64,000 nucleotides of DNA from Gari tellinella (GCA_922989275.2 OV277861.1:93286993-93350992), one strand, 5' to 3'. Positions 37,101 to 45,710 are shown, counted from the stretch's first letter. Notes: generated from the letters alone by a model not told the origin. Translations and numbers: made by a program.

Positions 37101-40100
37101 GGCAGTGAAGGAGTTAAGTTTGGGTATGTTTTTTCCGCTATTTTAATATTCCTTCCTGTCTGCCACTTATGTTTTTTTCTTCTTAACATAATTATAACAT
37201 AATGTAGCATAATTTGCCTATTGTTATCCTCAGTTCCGGTCTGAAATATTGGGCCATAAAGGTAATTGTGTAAATGCTAGCGTGTACACGCGCATGCATG
37301 TAGGTGTGAATGCGTATAAGCATGCATAGTGGAAAAGAAATTATCATTTCCTGTTTTAATGCAAAGGAAACCCAAACGCCATGCAGTAGTACATTGCCAC
37401 CTTTTGAAGTATCTTACGGCTTACGCGCCATCTGATTTGGCTCTAAGGTTTATGCACGGATATAATAGACTAAGTGTTAGCATTCACCCGCTTATTTGGA
37501 AAGAATAACGTAATCTTCACTATACATATACTGGCTTGTGTGTACATTGGTGTGTGTGAATGTGCTCATCTATTCATAATTAGTAAAACCTCTCTATTAC
37601 GACCACTAATGTGTAGACTAGTTGATTATATAGAAGAGAGGTAACAGCTTAAATCAATAAGAAAGGAGTTTTCTGTTTTACTGTCTCCTTGTTTCACCTG
37701 ATTTAAACACCTAATACAGATCATAATTACGTGGTCGTAGTGGAAAGGTTTTATCACATTACATTGAGAATGTATTTATATATCTTACAGGACAGGCGCC
37801 CTCCTTTACATGTCCCAACCCTATTCTCACCACGGCCAAGTTGACGGTGGAATTAGCCAATAACACGGTGGTCTGTGGCAATACGGATTGGGAGGGGTGT
37901 AGTAACAAGCGGACCCTGCAGTTGAACAACACATGTAGCCACCCCATTGCTTACTCAGGTACTACGCCAAGTCCGATATATAGCACAACTTTCTGGAATT
38001 TACGTTTAGACAATTAAAACTACATTTTTATGGAATGCGGGTCACGACATGCCAATTGCTAACGCTAAATGCTGTTTTGCCAGTTGCTAAATGCCAATAC
38101 ATCCTAAATAGCTTACTTTGATGAAATTGTCAGATCAAACTACAGCACCAGGCTTCACCAGATGATGTTCCTAGACATTGCCGTGGAGGTAAAGAGAATT
38201 GTAGCGTAGCATGTTTTCCCTTACAATAGATGCAGACATGTATAAAATTATTAAGCAACTGGCAAGTGACATATTGGCAATTGGCAAATTAGCATTATAT
38301 AACATATTAGCATTTAGCAAACGGCAAATTAGCAACTGGCAAACAAGCATTTAGCATTTAGAAATTGACTTAATTGGTCAAAACAGCAAACAAAGTATTG
38401 TGGGTTTATTGTTTACACCCATGACCACCAACTAGTCGATTAGACGGTGTTACAGTACACATTTGACCCCGTAACAACACTTTTTTCATTTAAAAGATAT
38501 TAAATTAATGACCAATGGAAATTGGCATTAAGCAACTGGCAAATGGCATATTGGCAAGCATTTAGCAAAGTGTAAATTAGCAATTGGCAAACAAGCATTT
38601 AGCATTTAGCAATTGACATGTCGCGACCGGCTTTCCATAACATTTTACATTAACAAATTTCCGCCCAGTGGATTTTTCTATGTTTCTATATTGGATTAGT
38701 CCATTTTTTGTCAAAGGATTGCCTGGTCAAAACATTCATTTTCATTTTGTTTTATATTGAATTTCCTATCAGCAAACAGTGTAGACTCTGATCAGACGCC
38801 GCATATTGCGGCGTCTGATCAGAGTCTACACTGTTTGCCTATGTCCCATAAATGGGACCGTGGGCACAAATGGGTTAACTAATAAACAAGTTCTCTCAAC
38901 TTAGACAAAGTACAGTATGATCTTTAACAGAGGTCTTGGAGAGGCTATCTAACAGGTGACAGCTTGATGTGCAGTAAACATTTTTTAAAAGCTCCTGTAT
39001 AAGAAAGTGATTTTTAAGTGCAACACGTTATTGTTCCTCCTGCACACGAAACAACACGTGTAGTTTTCCCAAATAAACGCGTTTATACTAGAACTAAATA
39101 GATTGTGCATTAAAAACAGGTTGGAACGTTAACCCCTTCAGTGTCATGACGTATTAAATTTAAAGAATTGTCGTCTGCTTCTATTTTTAAAAATACAATC
39201 TTTATGTATTTTGACTTAAGAAATTTTGAAACGAGTGTCAAACAGTTTGGATCCTGATCAGACGCCGCATAACGCGGCGTCTGATTAGGATCCAAACTGT
39301 TTGCAAATAACTATTGTACTCGGAGTAAGGCAGTGAAGGGATTAATTTACTAACGCAACTACTTCCATTGCTAACAGGTTGGAGCCAAGTCTGACGCCGT
39401 GAACCCCGATATCTGATCAGGCTACAAAACCTATTGGCTCTTGGATAAAAGAAATACTGTAAAAAATTGCAAAAAACAGTAATTTACTATATTTTATCAT
39501 ATACCGGTATTTAATTTATGTTAAGTTTCGCTTCGTGTGAGCAGTAAAATGTAAATGTAACGTCTTCTCCACTGTATATTATTATCACTGTCTTCAGGAA
39601 GTGGAAGACTCAACTGCATCACTAGTAAGAAAGAAGGCGACACAACCAGTGTAATACTGATGAACAGGGACGAAACAGTTGATGACGTCAACACTTTCCG
39701 CTTCGCATGCGTTGTAAGTATGAATCTTTTATTAACCGATTTATGCCTTGAGGGTTCTTCAATGTTTATAAGTGGATGACTACCTTTCCCATTATGGTCT
39801 AATTTTACTATTCTCATTTTATGTATGATATAAATTACTGTTACCAAATTGTGTAAACTCAGATCAGACGTCACATTATGCTGCGTCTGATCTGTGTCTT
39901 CACTATTTGCCTATGCCCCTTTTATGGGACGCTTAAACCTTATCCTGACTATCTCAACTTGACTAGTGTTAAACGTTTGCAAACATTTAGGATCCAGAAC
40001 AGACGCCGTGTAATTATTAATGTTCAAGCATGACTTAATAAAATTCAGGATTTAATAACCAATCAAAACTGCAATTGCATGTGAACAATAATAGACTGTG

Positions 40101-43100
40101 ATCAACAATACTGCACATTCTAACACACCTCGCCCACATCCCTATATAAGCGAAGAAGGACCGTCTCAGTGTACGAATTTTCAGTAGAACACTCACGCGC
40201 TAAACGTGACGACATTTGGCTTCGAAAATGCGTACGCCAAGAAATGTAGCGCCGTTACTTCGGTGCAAATTAAGGTAAAATAATGTATTAGAATCGAAAT
40301 AATGAATTAATACCAGTGTTCTATCTAACAATCGAACACGGATAGTCGTTGAGATGCTTGTAATTAAATCACTCGGCCTAAAGGCCTCGTGATTAAATTA
40401 CTACGCATCTCAACTCCTACCAGTGTTCGATTGCACGATAGAACACTGGTATGAATTTATTATTTCTTAAATTGAACACGAGCCAGCATCCGGATGCCAA
40501 TGCTCGTGTTTTGTTATCCTAATACATATACATTAAAAAGGAATCGTGATATGTTATTATTGTTTCGCCTGTCTTGAATATTTGTTCATCTGTCTACTGT
40601 GGGGCTTTACACGACCTTAACATTTGTCTCTCATGACCCATTTGAACGGAGCCCAAGAGTCCATTGTGTTTAGTACGCATGTCAAAAATGAAGTCTCTAA
40701 AGCAAGTTGTTTCAGCGTTATGGCCTATGTTAAATTATCGCTATTTGACAGCTTAATGAACTTGACATTTGTCAGATATAACCCGAGTTGTACTGAGCTC
40801 GAGAGCTTCTTGAGTCGGATACATATGCCAAATATAAAGTCTCCATGGCATGCAGTTCAAAACTTATATGGCTTATATTGAGATTTGTTATTAAATCATG
40901 TTTGTACTCTTAGTTTATCAATTTCCACTCCCTACAATAACTCCCTCCGAACAACATATACACTGTGTGTGTCCCAATGGATATTGTTGTAGAGAAGGAG
41001 CACTTCTTCACATTTAGCATGATTTCATTACCTAATACATGTACACCTTTAAGTTTTAGTTTTGCTTCGCATTTTAGATGGTCAAAGACGACGGCACCTC
41101 GATGGTTATTTCACCTAAAGAGTGTTACCCATCCCAGACTTACAGCGAATTCCCCAATAACAGGAAAGGTGTGAAAGTTGGTCAGAAGATCACTACCACG
41201 ACAATTAGTAGTAAGTTCTTGTTCTTTCCCTGTTGCCTATATTTCAACCTAAAGGATTGCTATAAAATAGCACAACGTTATTTTATTGCTATTTTCTAAT
41301 AGCTCGTCCCCTATGTGCGTTATTAAAATAAAACCCCTTAGAGGTTATAGCAAGAGTAATGTTATCATTTTATACTGTCTTAACCCTTTTATGCCCACGA
41401 TCCCATATATGGGACATGGGCAAACAGTGTAGACTCTGATCAGACGCCACATTATACAGAGTCTGATCAGAGTCTACACGGTTTGCTGATAGGGATTTTA
41501 ATATAAAACAAAATTAAACTGAAAATTGAACCAGGCACCCCTTAGGTTAAAAAATGGACACATCTAATATATATGCATGGACAAATCCACTGGGCACAAA
41601 TGGGTTAATTTCCTTTCTGGAATGCTTTTGTCTTCCTTTTAGATATAAACAAAATGCATATTGTGTTATCCATTAACCATAAACTAAACATGCATAACAG
41701 TCCTGTAAGACACTGTAGACTGACTGCATTATATGTACAAACTAATAAGAAAGGCAGGGCTCGTACCGATGTTGCAAGAATTTAAAGCCCGGCGATTTTG
41801 GTCATATAAAATTAATGTATGTACGAATTGAACTTTTGATAATAAAATGTGTATGTATAAAACATTGTATAAATAGTTGTCAAATAGAGATGTTCCATCT
41901 CAAACATTACAACAATGTGATTCTCCGGTCAGTCTTAGCTTTTTGCATTTCATCTTAATTGAAATTATCACCTGTGAAAATAAGGTTGGTATTGATGAAA
42001 CTCAATACAATACAATACAATCGAGATTGTTTGAGATTATCCTTCTTGTTAAACTCCAAATACTGAGAGATCTAATGTGTGGTGAACAGCCATTCAGACT
42101 CAAACATTTGAGATATTTTACCAAAATAAATAAAATAACTTCCCGGTATTCTGAAAATAGAATCAGTATTTTTTACTGACCATAGGGTTGTAAAACATCT
42201 CTATCACGACCACTAAAACGCTAATTTATTGTATAAAAGACAAGTAGCAGCTTAATGTAAGATGACAGTAAAAAACTAACCTAACTAGTGTTCAAGCAGT
42301 CACCTGTCTGAAACAACTAATAATTAATTAGTGCTCGTAATAGAGGGGGTTTACTGAATAAGCAAAATTATTGCCATATTAGGTATTTACAACATTTATT
42401 CAGCTGTGTCTCCTGTCTACTTTAGTCTCCGTATACTATTTCAAAGTTAAACATGTTAAAGCTATATTTTTGAGTTTGAAGTGCGAGTAAGTTCGTTACA
42501 CCATAGTCTGTTTTTTTATTTTGAAGATGGCTGGCCACTGAGAGCAGGTTGAAAATAAAGCCAAAATGCTCATTAAACATATAAACCACATGAAAATATA
42601 GTGGAAATGCCTTCTGTGTTTTATGTTAAATACATCCCTGGGTGGGGCTATTCTTGTTGTAGATGGGAAAGTGTAGGGCATATAAATGGGGTAATTAATA
42701 AAGCAAGTACGAGTCATCGTTGTTTGACTGTACATGTAATCCATCTGGTAGATCAAATGAAATGATTAGCATTTAACACATTTATCAAAACGTTCTAAGC
42801 AGTAACACTACATCATTTTTTTATCACTGTGGTTATTCATTAAGCAGTTGGTCTTTTCAGTGCAAATATACTGCATTAAAAATATTTTTATTGTGATTAT
42901 GTATTGTTTTATACTGTGGACACTATTAACGATTGTTCTTTGTACTATTTCAGGCGACTGTCGTAAGTATCAGACTTAATTGTTTAACCCCTTCACTGCT
43001 ATGGCGTTATCAATTTGAAACAACTGTCTTCCGCTTTTATTTCTCAAATTTAAATTTTAGGTATTTGTTTAAAGAAATATTATGTAAAAATTGGTGTCAA

Positions 43101-44410
43101 ACAGTTTGGAGACTGATCAGACGCCGCGTAACGTGGCGTCAGATCAGAATCCAACGGTTTGCAAATAACTATTGTATTCTGGGTTTGAAGGGGTTAATAT
43201 ATATGCCTAAAACTTGGCAGTTCCCTCTTACATGTACCTGTTTGGTTCACCTGGCCTATTGAAACAACAATTCAACTCAGACGTTATGTCAAATTATAGA
43301 ATATTGCATGTATCGTAGAACCCTCAAACCCCAAACACATACGGACAGAGAACATGTTATGTTTAAGGAAGTTTCTGGTTAAGGAACGTTGTGCAGCCAT
43401 TTAAAATAATTAAGATAACAAGCATGAAAGACATGTGATTGATCAGTGTAAGGCATGGTAATGAAGAACATTCCTTACTTAGGTAGGCATCTGCGTTGCA
43501 TTTGTATTGCAGTAGGCACCCACCTGTCCTATGAACTGTCTATACCCCTTTGCTGAATAATCGGTAACCAAGTAGAAAATGATGTTTGGACCAATAACTG
43601 ATTTTAAATTTCCGTTGACTCTTAGCATTACACATATGCAACTTTTACTTTTCACAACTTCGTCATTCACACACATATTTATGAAATGCAAGTTACTAAA
43701 AAAGTACACTATCGTGTTCCTAAGTTCCTCAAATCAAATGTACAGTTGTCTCTATGAAGTAGAGAATACGTTTTCTTTCCCGATAAATCTGTTTACGCTA
43801 AAACCAATAATTTAATTGCAAACACTTTTGAGCCAGATGAGACGGCGGATAACCTGGCGTCTGTTCGAGCTCAAAATAATTTACTATTCAGATAAAAATG
43901 AGAACTTTAAACCTTTCAAAAAGTTCTAATTTACTGTAATTAATGCGTGGAATTAGCGTTTCATGTGCGTCTAAACATAAATAAATATTTTCCATGTATT
44001 TTTTTGTTCTTACAGAACAGTGATACAGGACTGCCTTTTCTCCGAAGGTTTTCCGAAAAGTTCGTTTGTTATCCTAGGAGATGGTACATGTAGCTTAAAG
44101 CAGGCTGAAAATAAATCAAAATGCGTCGTAAGGCAAATTCTGCTACATGTACCTGCCTTATGTAACCGCGCTTGAAGCATTGAACATTTGAAAATCTTAG
44201 GGTTGTTCAAGATCAACTTATGGCATCCCTATTGATAACCTCTTCTATACTGTTACTCTGGTATATTTTACAGGTATTGTTCCAGAGGAAGATGATGACG
44301 ATGAGATATTAAGCGTACCAGCTATTGTGGGAATAGTTCTTGGAGGACTTGTGTTGATCATTTTGATTCTTGTTGTTCTCTATTGTTGCTGCAAATATCG
44401 AAACCATTGA
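25071..44410 (+). CDS. Nine-exon type I membrane protein, DUF7042-7045-like ectodomain (whole gene span)
   Basis: Exons 25071-25128, 32786-32969, 33819-33922, 36322-36450, 37791-37958, 39598-39713, 41078-41210, 42954-42962 and 44274-44410 join without a frame break (1,038 bases, 345 residues plus stop). Every junction has GT/AG borders and compatible phase. Residues 1-19 are a signal peptide. The ectodomain opens with Cys23 and a W..DNAKG...WKMSGW block and has a C-rich middle (166-221). Sequons are at N90, N182 and N204. Residues 305-311 are acidic, about 314-336 form the membrane helix, and CCCKYRNH is the cytoplasmic tail, whose cysteines could be palmitoylated. The pattern (C.FP-like start, SGW...DW, YVCMKF, DEIC, FTCPNP, C...C...L.NTC, RLNC, FRFAC) recalls lophotrochozoan DUF7042/7043/7044/7045 surface proteins of unknown function. 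That match is from memory. Extra exons in the 7.7 kb first intron cannot be excluded. Confidence 0.85.
25281..25353. repeat. Family E hairpin, solo
   Basis: Arms AAAGCAGAATGCGCC and GGCGCATTCTGCTTT around TAAA; outer GAAAGCAAGC and GCCTGCTTT. Confidence 0.65.
25879..26107 (-). mobile_element. Family D element in intron 1
   Basis: TTAACCCATTTATAC to GTGGGCACAAATGGGTTAA. Its hairpin reads GCAGACGCCGCATAATGCGG; both arms share the TCTAAGCAG / CTGCTCAGA variant. Confidence 0.85.
26396..26605 (+). mobile_element. Family C element, decayed ends
   Basis: TATCGATACGAGTGTCAAAC, then hairpin GATCAGACGCTACATTACGT, then GCGTCATTGAGAGC. Confidence 0.55.
26795..27036 (-). mobile_element. Family C element
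   Basis: CCTTTCACTCTCAAGGACGC at the left; TTGATCGTGGAAGAGTTAA at the right. The core GACGCCGCGTGACGC lacks part of its right arm. Confidence 0.6.
27664..27772. mobile_element. Family F hairpin inside element N
   Basis: AAGTGACTGCTTAATGCATA against TTTGTCCTGTGTTAAGCTGC. Confidence 0.5.
27923..27998 (-). pseudogene. Degenerate tRNA-like sequence (SINE head?)
   Basis: On the - strand it shows an A-box-like TTAGCGCAATTGG, an anticodon-like loop CTTGCAA and a B box GGTTCGATTCC. The acceptor, anticodon and T stems contain mismatches, so it is not a functional tRNA. It lies near the right end of element N. Confidence 0.5.
29199..29448 (+). mobile_element. Family A element
   Basis: CAGTGGAGAAAACGTTATTC at the left, perfect GCCGGGTTACCCGGC tip, right end ATTATCCACTGTA. 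The left TA is mutated to AA. Confidence 0.8.
30171..30682. mobile_element. Element M: 512-bp inverted-repeat element
   Basis: The terminal 35 bases (TGTTACAGGGATTAAGTGTA onward) match the inverted right end at 32 of 35 positions. The outer parts repeat AGGGATTA motifs. TA-rich flanks hide any target duplication. Confidence 0.7.
31443..31518 (-). pseudogene. Degenerate tRNA-like sequence
   Basis: The - strand carries CCTAGTGGTAACGC (A-box-like) and GAGTTCGATTCCCC (B box) at tRNA spacing, with no good anticodon stem. Probably the promoter part of a tRNA-derived SINE. Confidence 0.45.
31641..31700. repeat. Family E hairpin, solo
   Basis: GCTTAAAGAAGGCTGGAAGT against CTTCTCAACCTGCTTTAG. Confidence 0.45.
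31947..32090 (+). mobile_element. Family E element, right part unclear
   Basis: TTAACCGTACCATTACCCCA, then AAACAGGTTGAAAGTAAAAC and a CTCTCAGCCTGTTTTAAG arm. Confidence 0.6.
32630..32697 (+). pseudogene. Very degenerate tRNA-like sequence
   Basis: GGGTCAACTCATTGGTTATG resembles an A-box region and GAATTCGTTCCCC a decayed B box. Stems are poor. It lies about 90 bases upstream of exon 2 of the membrane protein gene. Confidence 0.3.
32786..32969 (+). CDS. Membrane protein exon 2 (residues 20-80)
   Basis: The acceptor is TTTAAACAG and the donor GAG|GTACGT, with entry in phase 1 and exit in phase 2. The exon encodes the mature N-terminus DAACTMPEVFRGSSWNDNAK and a WKMSGWAFDVDGQIVSDW block with regularly spaced tryptophans. 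No stop occurs in this frame, and the opposite-strand frame here is a shadow. Confidence 0.9.
33819..33922 (+). CDS. Membrane protein exon 3 (residues 81-115)
   Basis: The acceptor is a strong pyrimidine tract ending TTTTGTAG and the donor is CATG|GTAAGA. The first base completes an Arg codon. The exon contains N90-V-T (sequon) and YYSYVCMKFEWI, an aromatic-rich strand with one Cys. A family A element starts 26 bases after the exon end. Confidence 0.9.
33948..34168 (-). mobile_element. Family A element in intron 3
   Basis: CAGTGGAGACGACGTTATTA at the left and CCCCACTGTA at the right. Half of the hairpin is lost. It starts 26 bases after exon 3. Confidence 0.72.
34316..34358. repeat. CCGT/TCGT simple repeat heading the array
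   Basis: CGTCCGTCCGTTCGTTCGTA and similar units. The upstream CACCTCTAAAGGTGTCGTAT is a common bivalve repeat start as far as I remember. Confidence 0.6.
34369..35340. repeat. 161-bp tandem repeat array
   Basis: GTCCGGAGTTTT-type starts occur at 34369, 34530, 34691, 34851 and 34999, giving periods of 161, 161, 160 and 148. The short unit lost about 12 bases after ACTTCACACA. Degraded copies run to about 35340. The array follows a CCGTCCGTTCG run and lies in intron 3. Confidence 0.85.
35914..36164 (-). mobile_element. Family A element in intron 3
   Basis: TACAGTGGAAAAGACATG at the left, hairpin CACCGGGTTATCCGGCGTCT, right end GTTTTTCTAGTGTA. Confidence 0.72.
36322..36450 (+). CDS. Membrane protein exon 4 (residues 116-158)
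   Basis: The acceptor is TTGTTACAG and the donor GATG|GTGAGT; both ends are phase 1. The encoded stretch is charged and contains DDLTRFDEICNEQF and KLFNVFVKD, matching the DEIC-containing segment of the presumed family. Confidence 0.9.
36507..36723 (+). mobile_element. Family B element (TTAA-flanked MITE)
   Basis: 217 bp. TTAACCCCTTCACTGCC at the left; GGTAGTGAAGGGATTAA at the right. The centre is a near-perfect hairpin, GTTTGGATCCTGATCAGACG with tip GCCGCGTTACGCGGC. TTAA borders suggest a piggyBac-type helper. Confidence 0.85.
36901..37117 (+). mobile_element. Family B element
   Basis: 217 bp. TTAACCCCTTCACTGCCACG to GGCAGTGAAGGAGTTAA; tip GCTGTGTAACGCGGTG. Confidence 0.85.
37325..37524 (-). 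mobile_element. Family A element, decayed
   Basis: TAGTGGAAAAGAAATTATCA at the left and AATCTTCACTATA at the right; only half the core is left. Confidence 0.55.
37581..37754. mobile_element. Family F element just upstream of exon 5
   Basis: TAGTAAAACCTCTCTATTAC to CGTAGTGGAAAGGTTTTATC; hairpin GTAACAGCTTAAATCA / CACCTGATTTAAACACC. Confidence 0.7.
37791..37958 (+). CDS. Membrane protein exon 5, Cys-rich (residues 159-214)
   Basis: The acceptor is TATCTTACAG and the donor CTCAG|GTACTA; both ends are phase 1. Four cysteines (166, 187, 195, 207) and two N-N-T sequons (N182, N204) fall here. The pattern FTCPNP...VVCGNTDWEGC...LQLNNTCS is the most diagnostic part of the ectodomain. A family F element ends 36 bases upstream. 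Confidence 0.92.
38029..38639. mobile_element. Element O: 611-bp element with 34-bp ends and 7-bp duplication
   Basis: The left end TATGGAATGCGGGTCACGAC and the inverted right end TATGGAAAGCCGGTCGCGAC match at 30 of 34 positions. Both are flanked by ACATTTT (38022-38028 and 38640-38646 by my count). The inside is packed with TTAGCATTTAGCAA and TTGGCAAATTAGC motifs. It lies in intron 5 of the membrane protein gene. Confidence 0.75.
38650..38878 (-). mobile_element. Family D element in intron 5
   Basis: TTAACAAATTTCCGCCCAG to GTGGGCACAAATGGGTTAA. It sits a few bases after element O. Tip GCCGCATATTGCGGC. Confidence 0.82.
39050..39576 (+). mobile_element. Family A element carrying a nested family B element
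   Basis: The left part (CCCAAATAAACGCGTTTATA, then CAGGTTGGAAC) and the right part (GGTTGGAGCCAAGTCTGACG to TCTTCTCCACTGTA) flank a TTAA insertion at 39129-39345. The left terminus is eroded. The right terminus is 21 bases from exon 6. Confidence 0.65.
39129..39345 (+). mobile_element. Family B element nested in a family A element
   Basis: 217 bp. TTAACCCCTTCAGTGTC to GGCAGTGAAGGGATTAA; the hairpin GATCAGACGCCGCATAACGC is near-perfect. Confidence 0.88.
39598..39713 (+). CDS. Membrane protein exon 6 (residues 215-253)
   Basis: The acceptor is CACTGTCTTCAG and the donor GTT|GTAAGT, entering in phase 1 and leaving in phase 0. It encodes SGRLNCITSKKEGDTTSVI and FRFACV, adding Cys221 and Cys252. 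The right end of a family A element lies about 21 bases upstream, so the acceptor's pyrimidine tract abuts the repeat. Confidence 0.92.
39732..39936 (-). mobile_element. Family D element in intron 6, decayed
   Basis: TTAACCGATTTATGCC to TTTTATGGGACGCTTAA; core GATCAGACGTCACATTATGC. It starts 18 bases after exon 6. Confidence 0.6.
40296..40478. repeat. Long palindrome in intron 6
   Basis: GAATTAATACCAGTGTTCTA and the inverse AGAACACTGGTATGAATTTA frame arms of about 85 bases around GGCCTAAAGGCC. Confidence 0.7.
40928..41003. repeat. Family J second fold, solo
   Basis: CTCCCTACAATAACTCCCTC against TATTGTTGTAGAGAAGGAG without the core hairpin, 75 bases before exon 7. Confidence 0.5.
41078..41210 (+). 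CDS. Membrane protein exon 7 (residues 254-297)
   Basis: The acceptor is GCATTTTAG and the donor TTAGTA|GTAAGT, entering in phase 0 and leaving in phase 1. It reads MVKDDGTSMVISPKECYPSQ and ends in a Thr/Ser run (TTTTIS), a possible O-glycosylated start of the stalk. Confidence 0.9.
41380..41608 (+). mobile_element. Family D element in intron 7
   Basis: 229 bp. TTAACCCTTTTATGCCCACG to GGGCACAAATGGGTTAA. The tip has eroded (GCCACATTATACAGAGTC). Confidence 0.82.
42189..42356. mobile_element. Family F element in intron 7
   Basis: GTAAAACATCTCTATCACGA to CGTAATAGAGGGGGTTTACT; hairpin around GCAGCTTAATGTAAGATGAC. Confidence 0.7.
42954..42962 (+). CDS. Membrane protein exon 8: 9-nt microexon
   Basis: The nine bases GCGACTGTC lie between a good acceptor (ACTATTTCAG) and a perfect GTAAGT donor, entering and leaving in phase 1. 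Inclusion adds Ser-Asp-Cys and makes the next residue Arg. Skipping joins exon 7 to exon 9 in frame with Ser. The two consensus sites and the matching phase support it, but exons this short are hard to prove from sequence. Confidence 0.6.
42984..43197 (+). mobile_element. Family B element just after the microexon
   Basis: TTAACCCCTTCACTGCTATG to GAAGGGGTTAA; hairpin GACGCCGCGTAACGTGGCGT. It starts 21 bases after the 9-nt exon at 42954-42962. Confidence 0.8.
43757..43960 (+). mobile_element. Family A element, right end missing
   Basis: GTAGAGAATACGTTTTCTTT starts it and a decayed hairpin (ACGGCGGATAACCTGGCGTC) follows. The CG-rich segment and right terminus are absent. Confidence 0.55.
44090..44165. 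repeat. Family E hairpin, solo, near exon 9
   Basis: TAGCTTAAAGCAGGCTG against TGCCTTATGTAACC with an eroded tip. Confidence 0.5.
44274..44410 (+). CDS. Membrane protein exon 9: stalk, membrane helix, tail, stop
   Basis: The acceptor is ATATTTTACAG. The exon encodes the acidic stalk PEEDDDDEI, then VPAIVGIVLGGLVLIILIL and VVLY as a single membrane helix, then CCCKYRNH and TGA. The order gives a type I topology. No clear AATAAA is seen before the family A element that starts 162 bases downstream. Confidence 0.93.
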
Positions 44411-44572
44411 TCCAACGTTATGTCGCAAAGTCAAAATACCAAGTTTTAAGATCATGTGAAAAATGTATAGAAAAAACCCGGTTTTTAAAAAAAATACACG
44501 TCGTAAAACTCGTAACCATTATCGCAATAACTGAGAGGAAGACGTTATTTATACTTAAAAATATTTTACTTG

Positions 44573-44825
44573 TACAGTGGAGAAAACGTTATTCTTTCCC
44601 AATAAACGCGTATACGCTAAAACTATTTTCTCCTATGCGCAAACAGTTTGGAGCCAGATCAGACGCCGGGTAACCCGGCGTCTGATCAGGCTCCAAACTG
44701 TTTGCCATTAAGATAAATATGAGTTATCAGACTTGTCCAACAGTTGTACTTTTCTACGTTTTACCGCTTTGCGTTTGCGTTTCGTTTTCGTTTAAACGGG
44801 AAAGAATAACGTTTTCTCCACTGTA
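44573..44825 (+). mobile_element. Family A element, best preserved reference copy
   Basis: 253 bp. CAGTGGAGAAAACGTTATTC and its inverse end the element next to TA. The hairpin GCCGGGTAACCCGGC with arms through GTTTGGAGCCAGATCAGACG is perfect for about 30 bases per arm. Confidence 0.9.
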
Positions 44826-44997
44826 AAGATTCGATTATACTGAAACCCCTAATGTCCATTGCAAACAGTTTGGAGCTAGATTAGATACTGATCAGGTTCT
44901 AAACTGTGTACTATTCAGATTGAAACTAATCGTTTACATTTTTAAAAACGTTTCCGTTTCTACATTTTATGGCATGTAATATAGGTTTAGTTTCGTG

Positions 44998-45222
44998 AAT
45001 CCCATATGCGCCCACGGCCAAAGTGTGGGACAAAGGTAAACCGTGTAGACTCTGATCAGACGCCGCATACTGCGGCATCTGATCAGAGTTTACACTTTGT
45101 GCTGATAGGAATTTCAATATAAACAAAACGAAAATGCAAATTTAGACCAGGCTTCCTTTAGGGAAGAAATGGTTAGTGCTATATTTAAGCATGGAATAAT
45201 CTACTGGGTGCAAATGGGTTAA
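44998..45222 (+). mobile_element. Family D element
   Basis: The left TTAA is lost (GAATCCCATATGCGCCCACG). Right end GGGTGCAAATGGGTTAA; core GACGCCGCATACTGCGGCAT. Confidence 0.75.
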
Positions 45223-45595
45223 ACTAGAAATTATATATTCTTCTCCAGTGTAGTCTATTAGCTTCCTGGATAGTATCAACGATAAAAAGGTTGCCATATA
45301 CCTTTATATTTCAAAGTAAGCTTTCAATTATTTTGACAGAAACAACATCCATTAGTGCGTTTGGGACATTGTTTGTTGCCGGGTAACTGTTTGCAAATGG
45401 TGAACGCACTCTGAAAATAGGCATTGGAGGAGTTTAAGAATATCAATTCAAAACTAATATGCTAGATTCCATTTATTGTAACTGACTGTCGCAAAAATAA
45501 ACAATGACGTCTATCATTGTAGTCATTCACGTTTTATTTTTATAACATTCTGATTGTCAGGTCCAGGAAAAGGGGTTAAATGGCTAGGAAATTGT

Positions 45596-45700
45596 GCAGT
45601 GACATCCCTCCATTACGATCACTAAATGAGAGATAATTTATTGGATGACAGCCAGGTGCTAAAGCTGCTTTGTATTAAGCGACCTCTAAATGAAGAAGAC
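45596..45700. mobile_element. Family F element, left part
   Basis: CAGTGACATCCCTCCATTAC then ACTAAATGAGAG and a short hairpin remnant. Confidence 0.45.
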
Positions 45701-45710
45701 TAATGATCTA

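Noticed and set aside
40624..40881. 85-residue + frame in intron 6
   Set aside because: No splice sites in phase with the neighbouring exons and no motif.
41877..42179. 100-residue + frame in intron 7
   Set aside because: It follows a CAATACAATACAATAC run and lacks recognisable domains. The exon 7 to 8 to 9 phases close without it.
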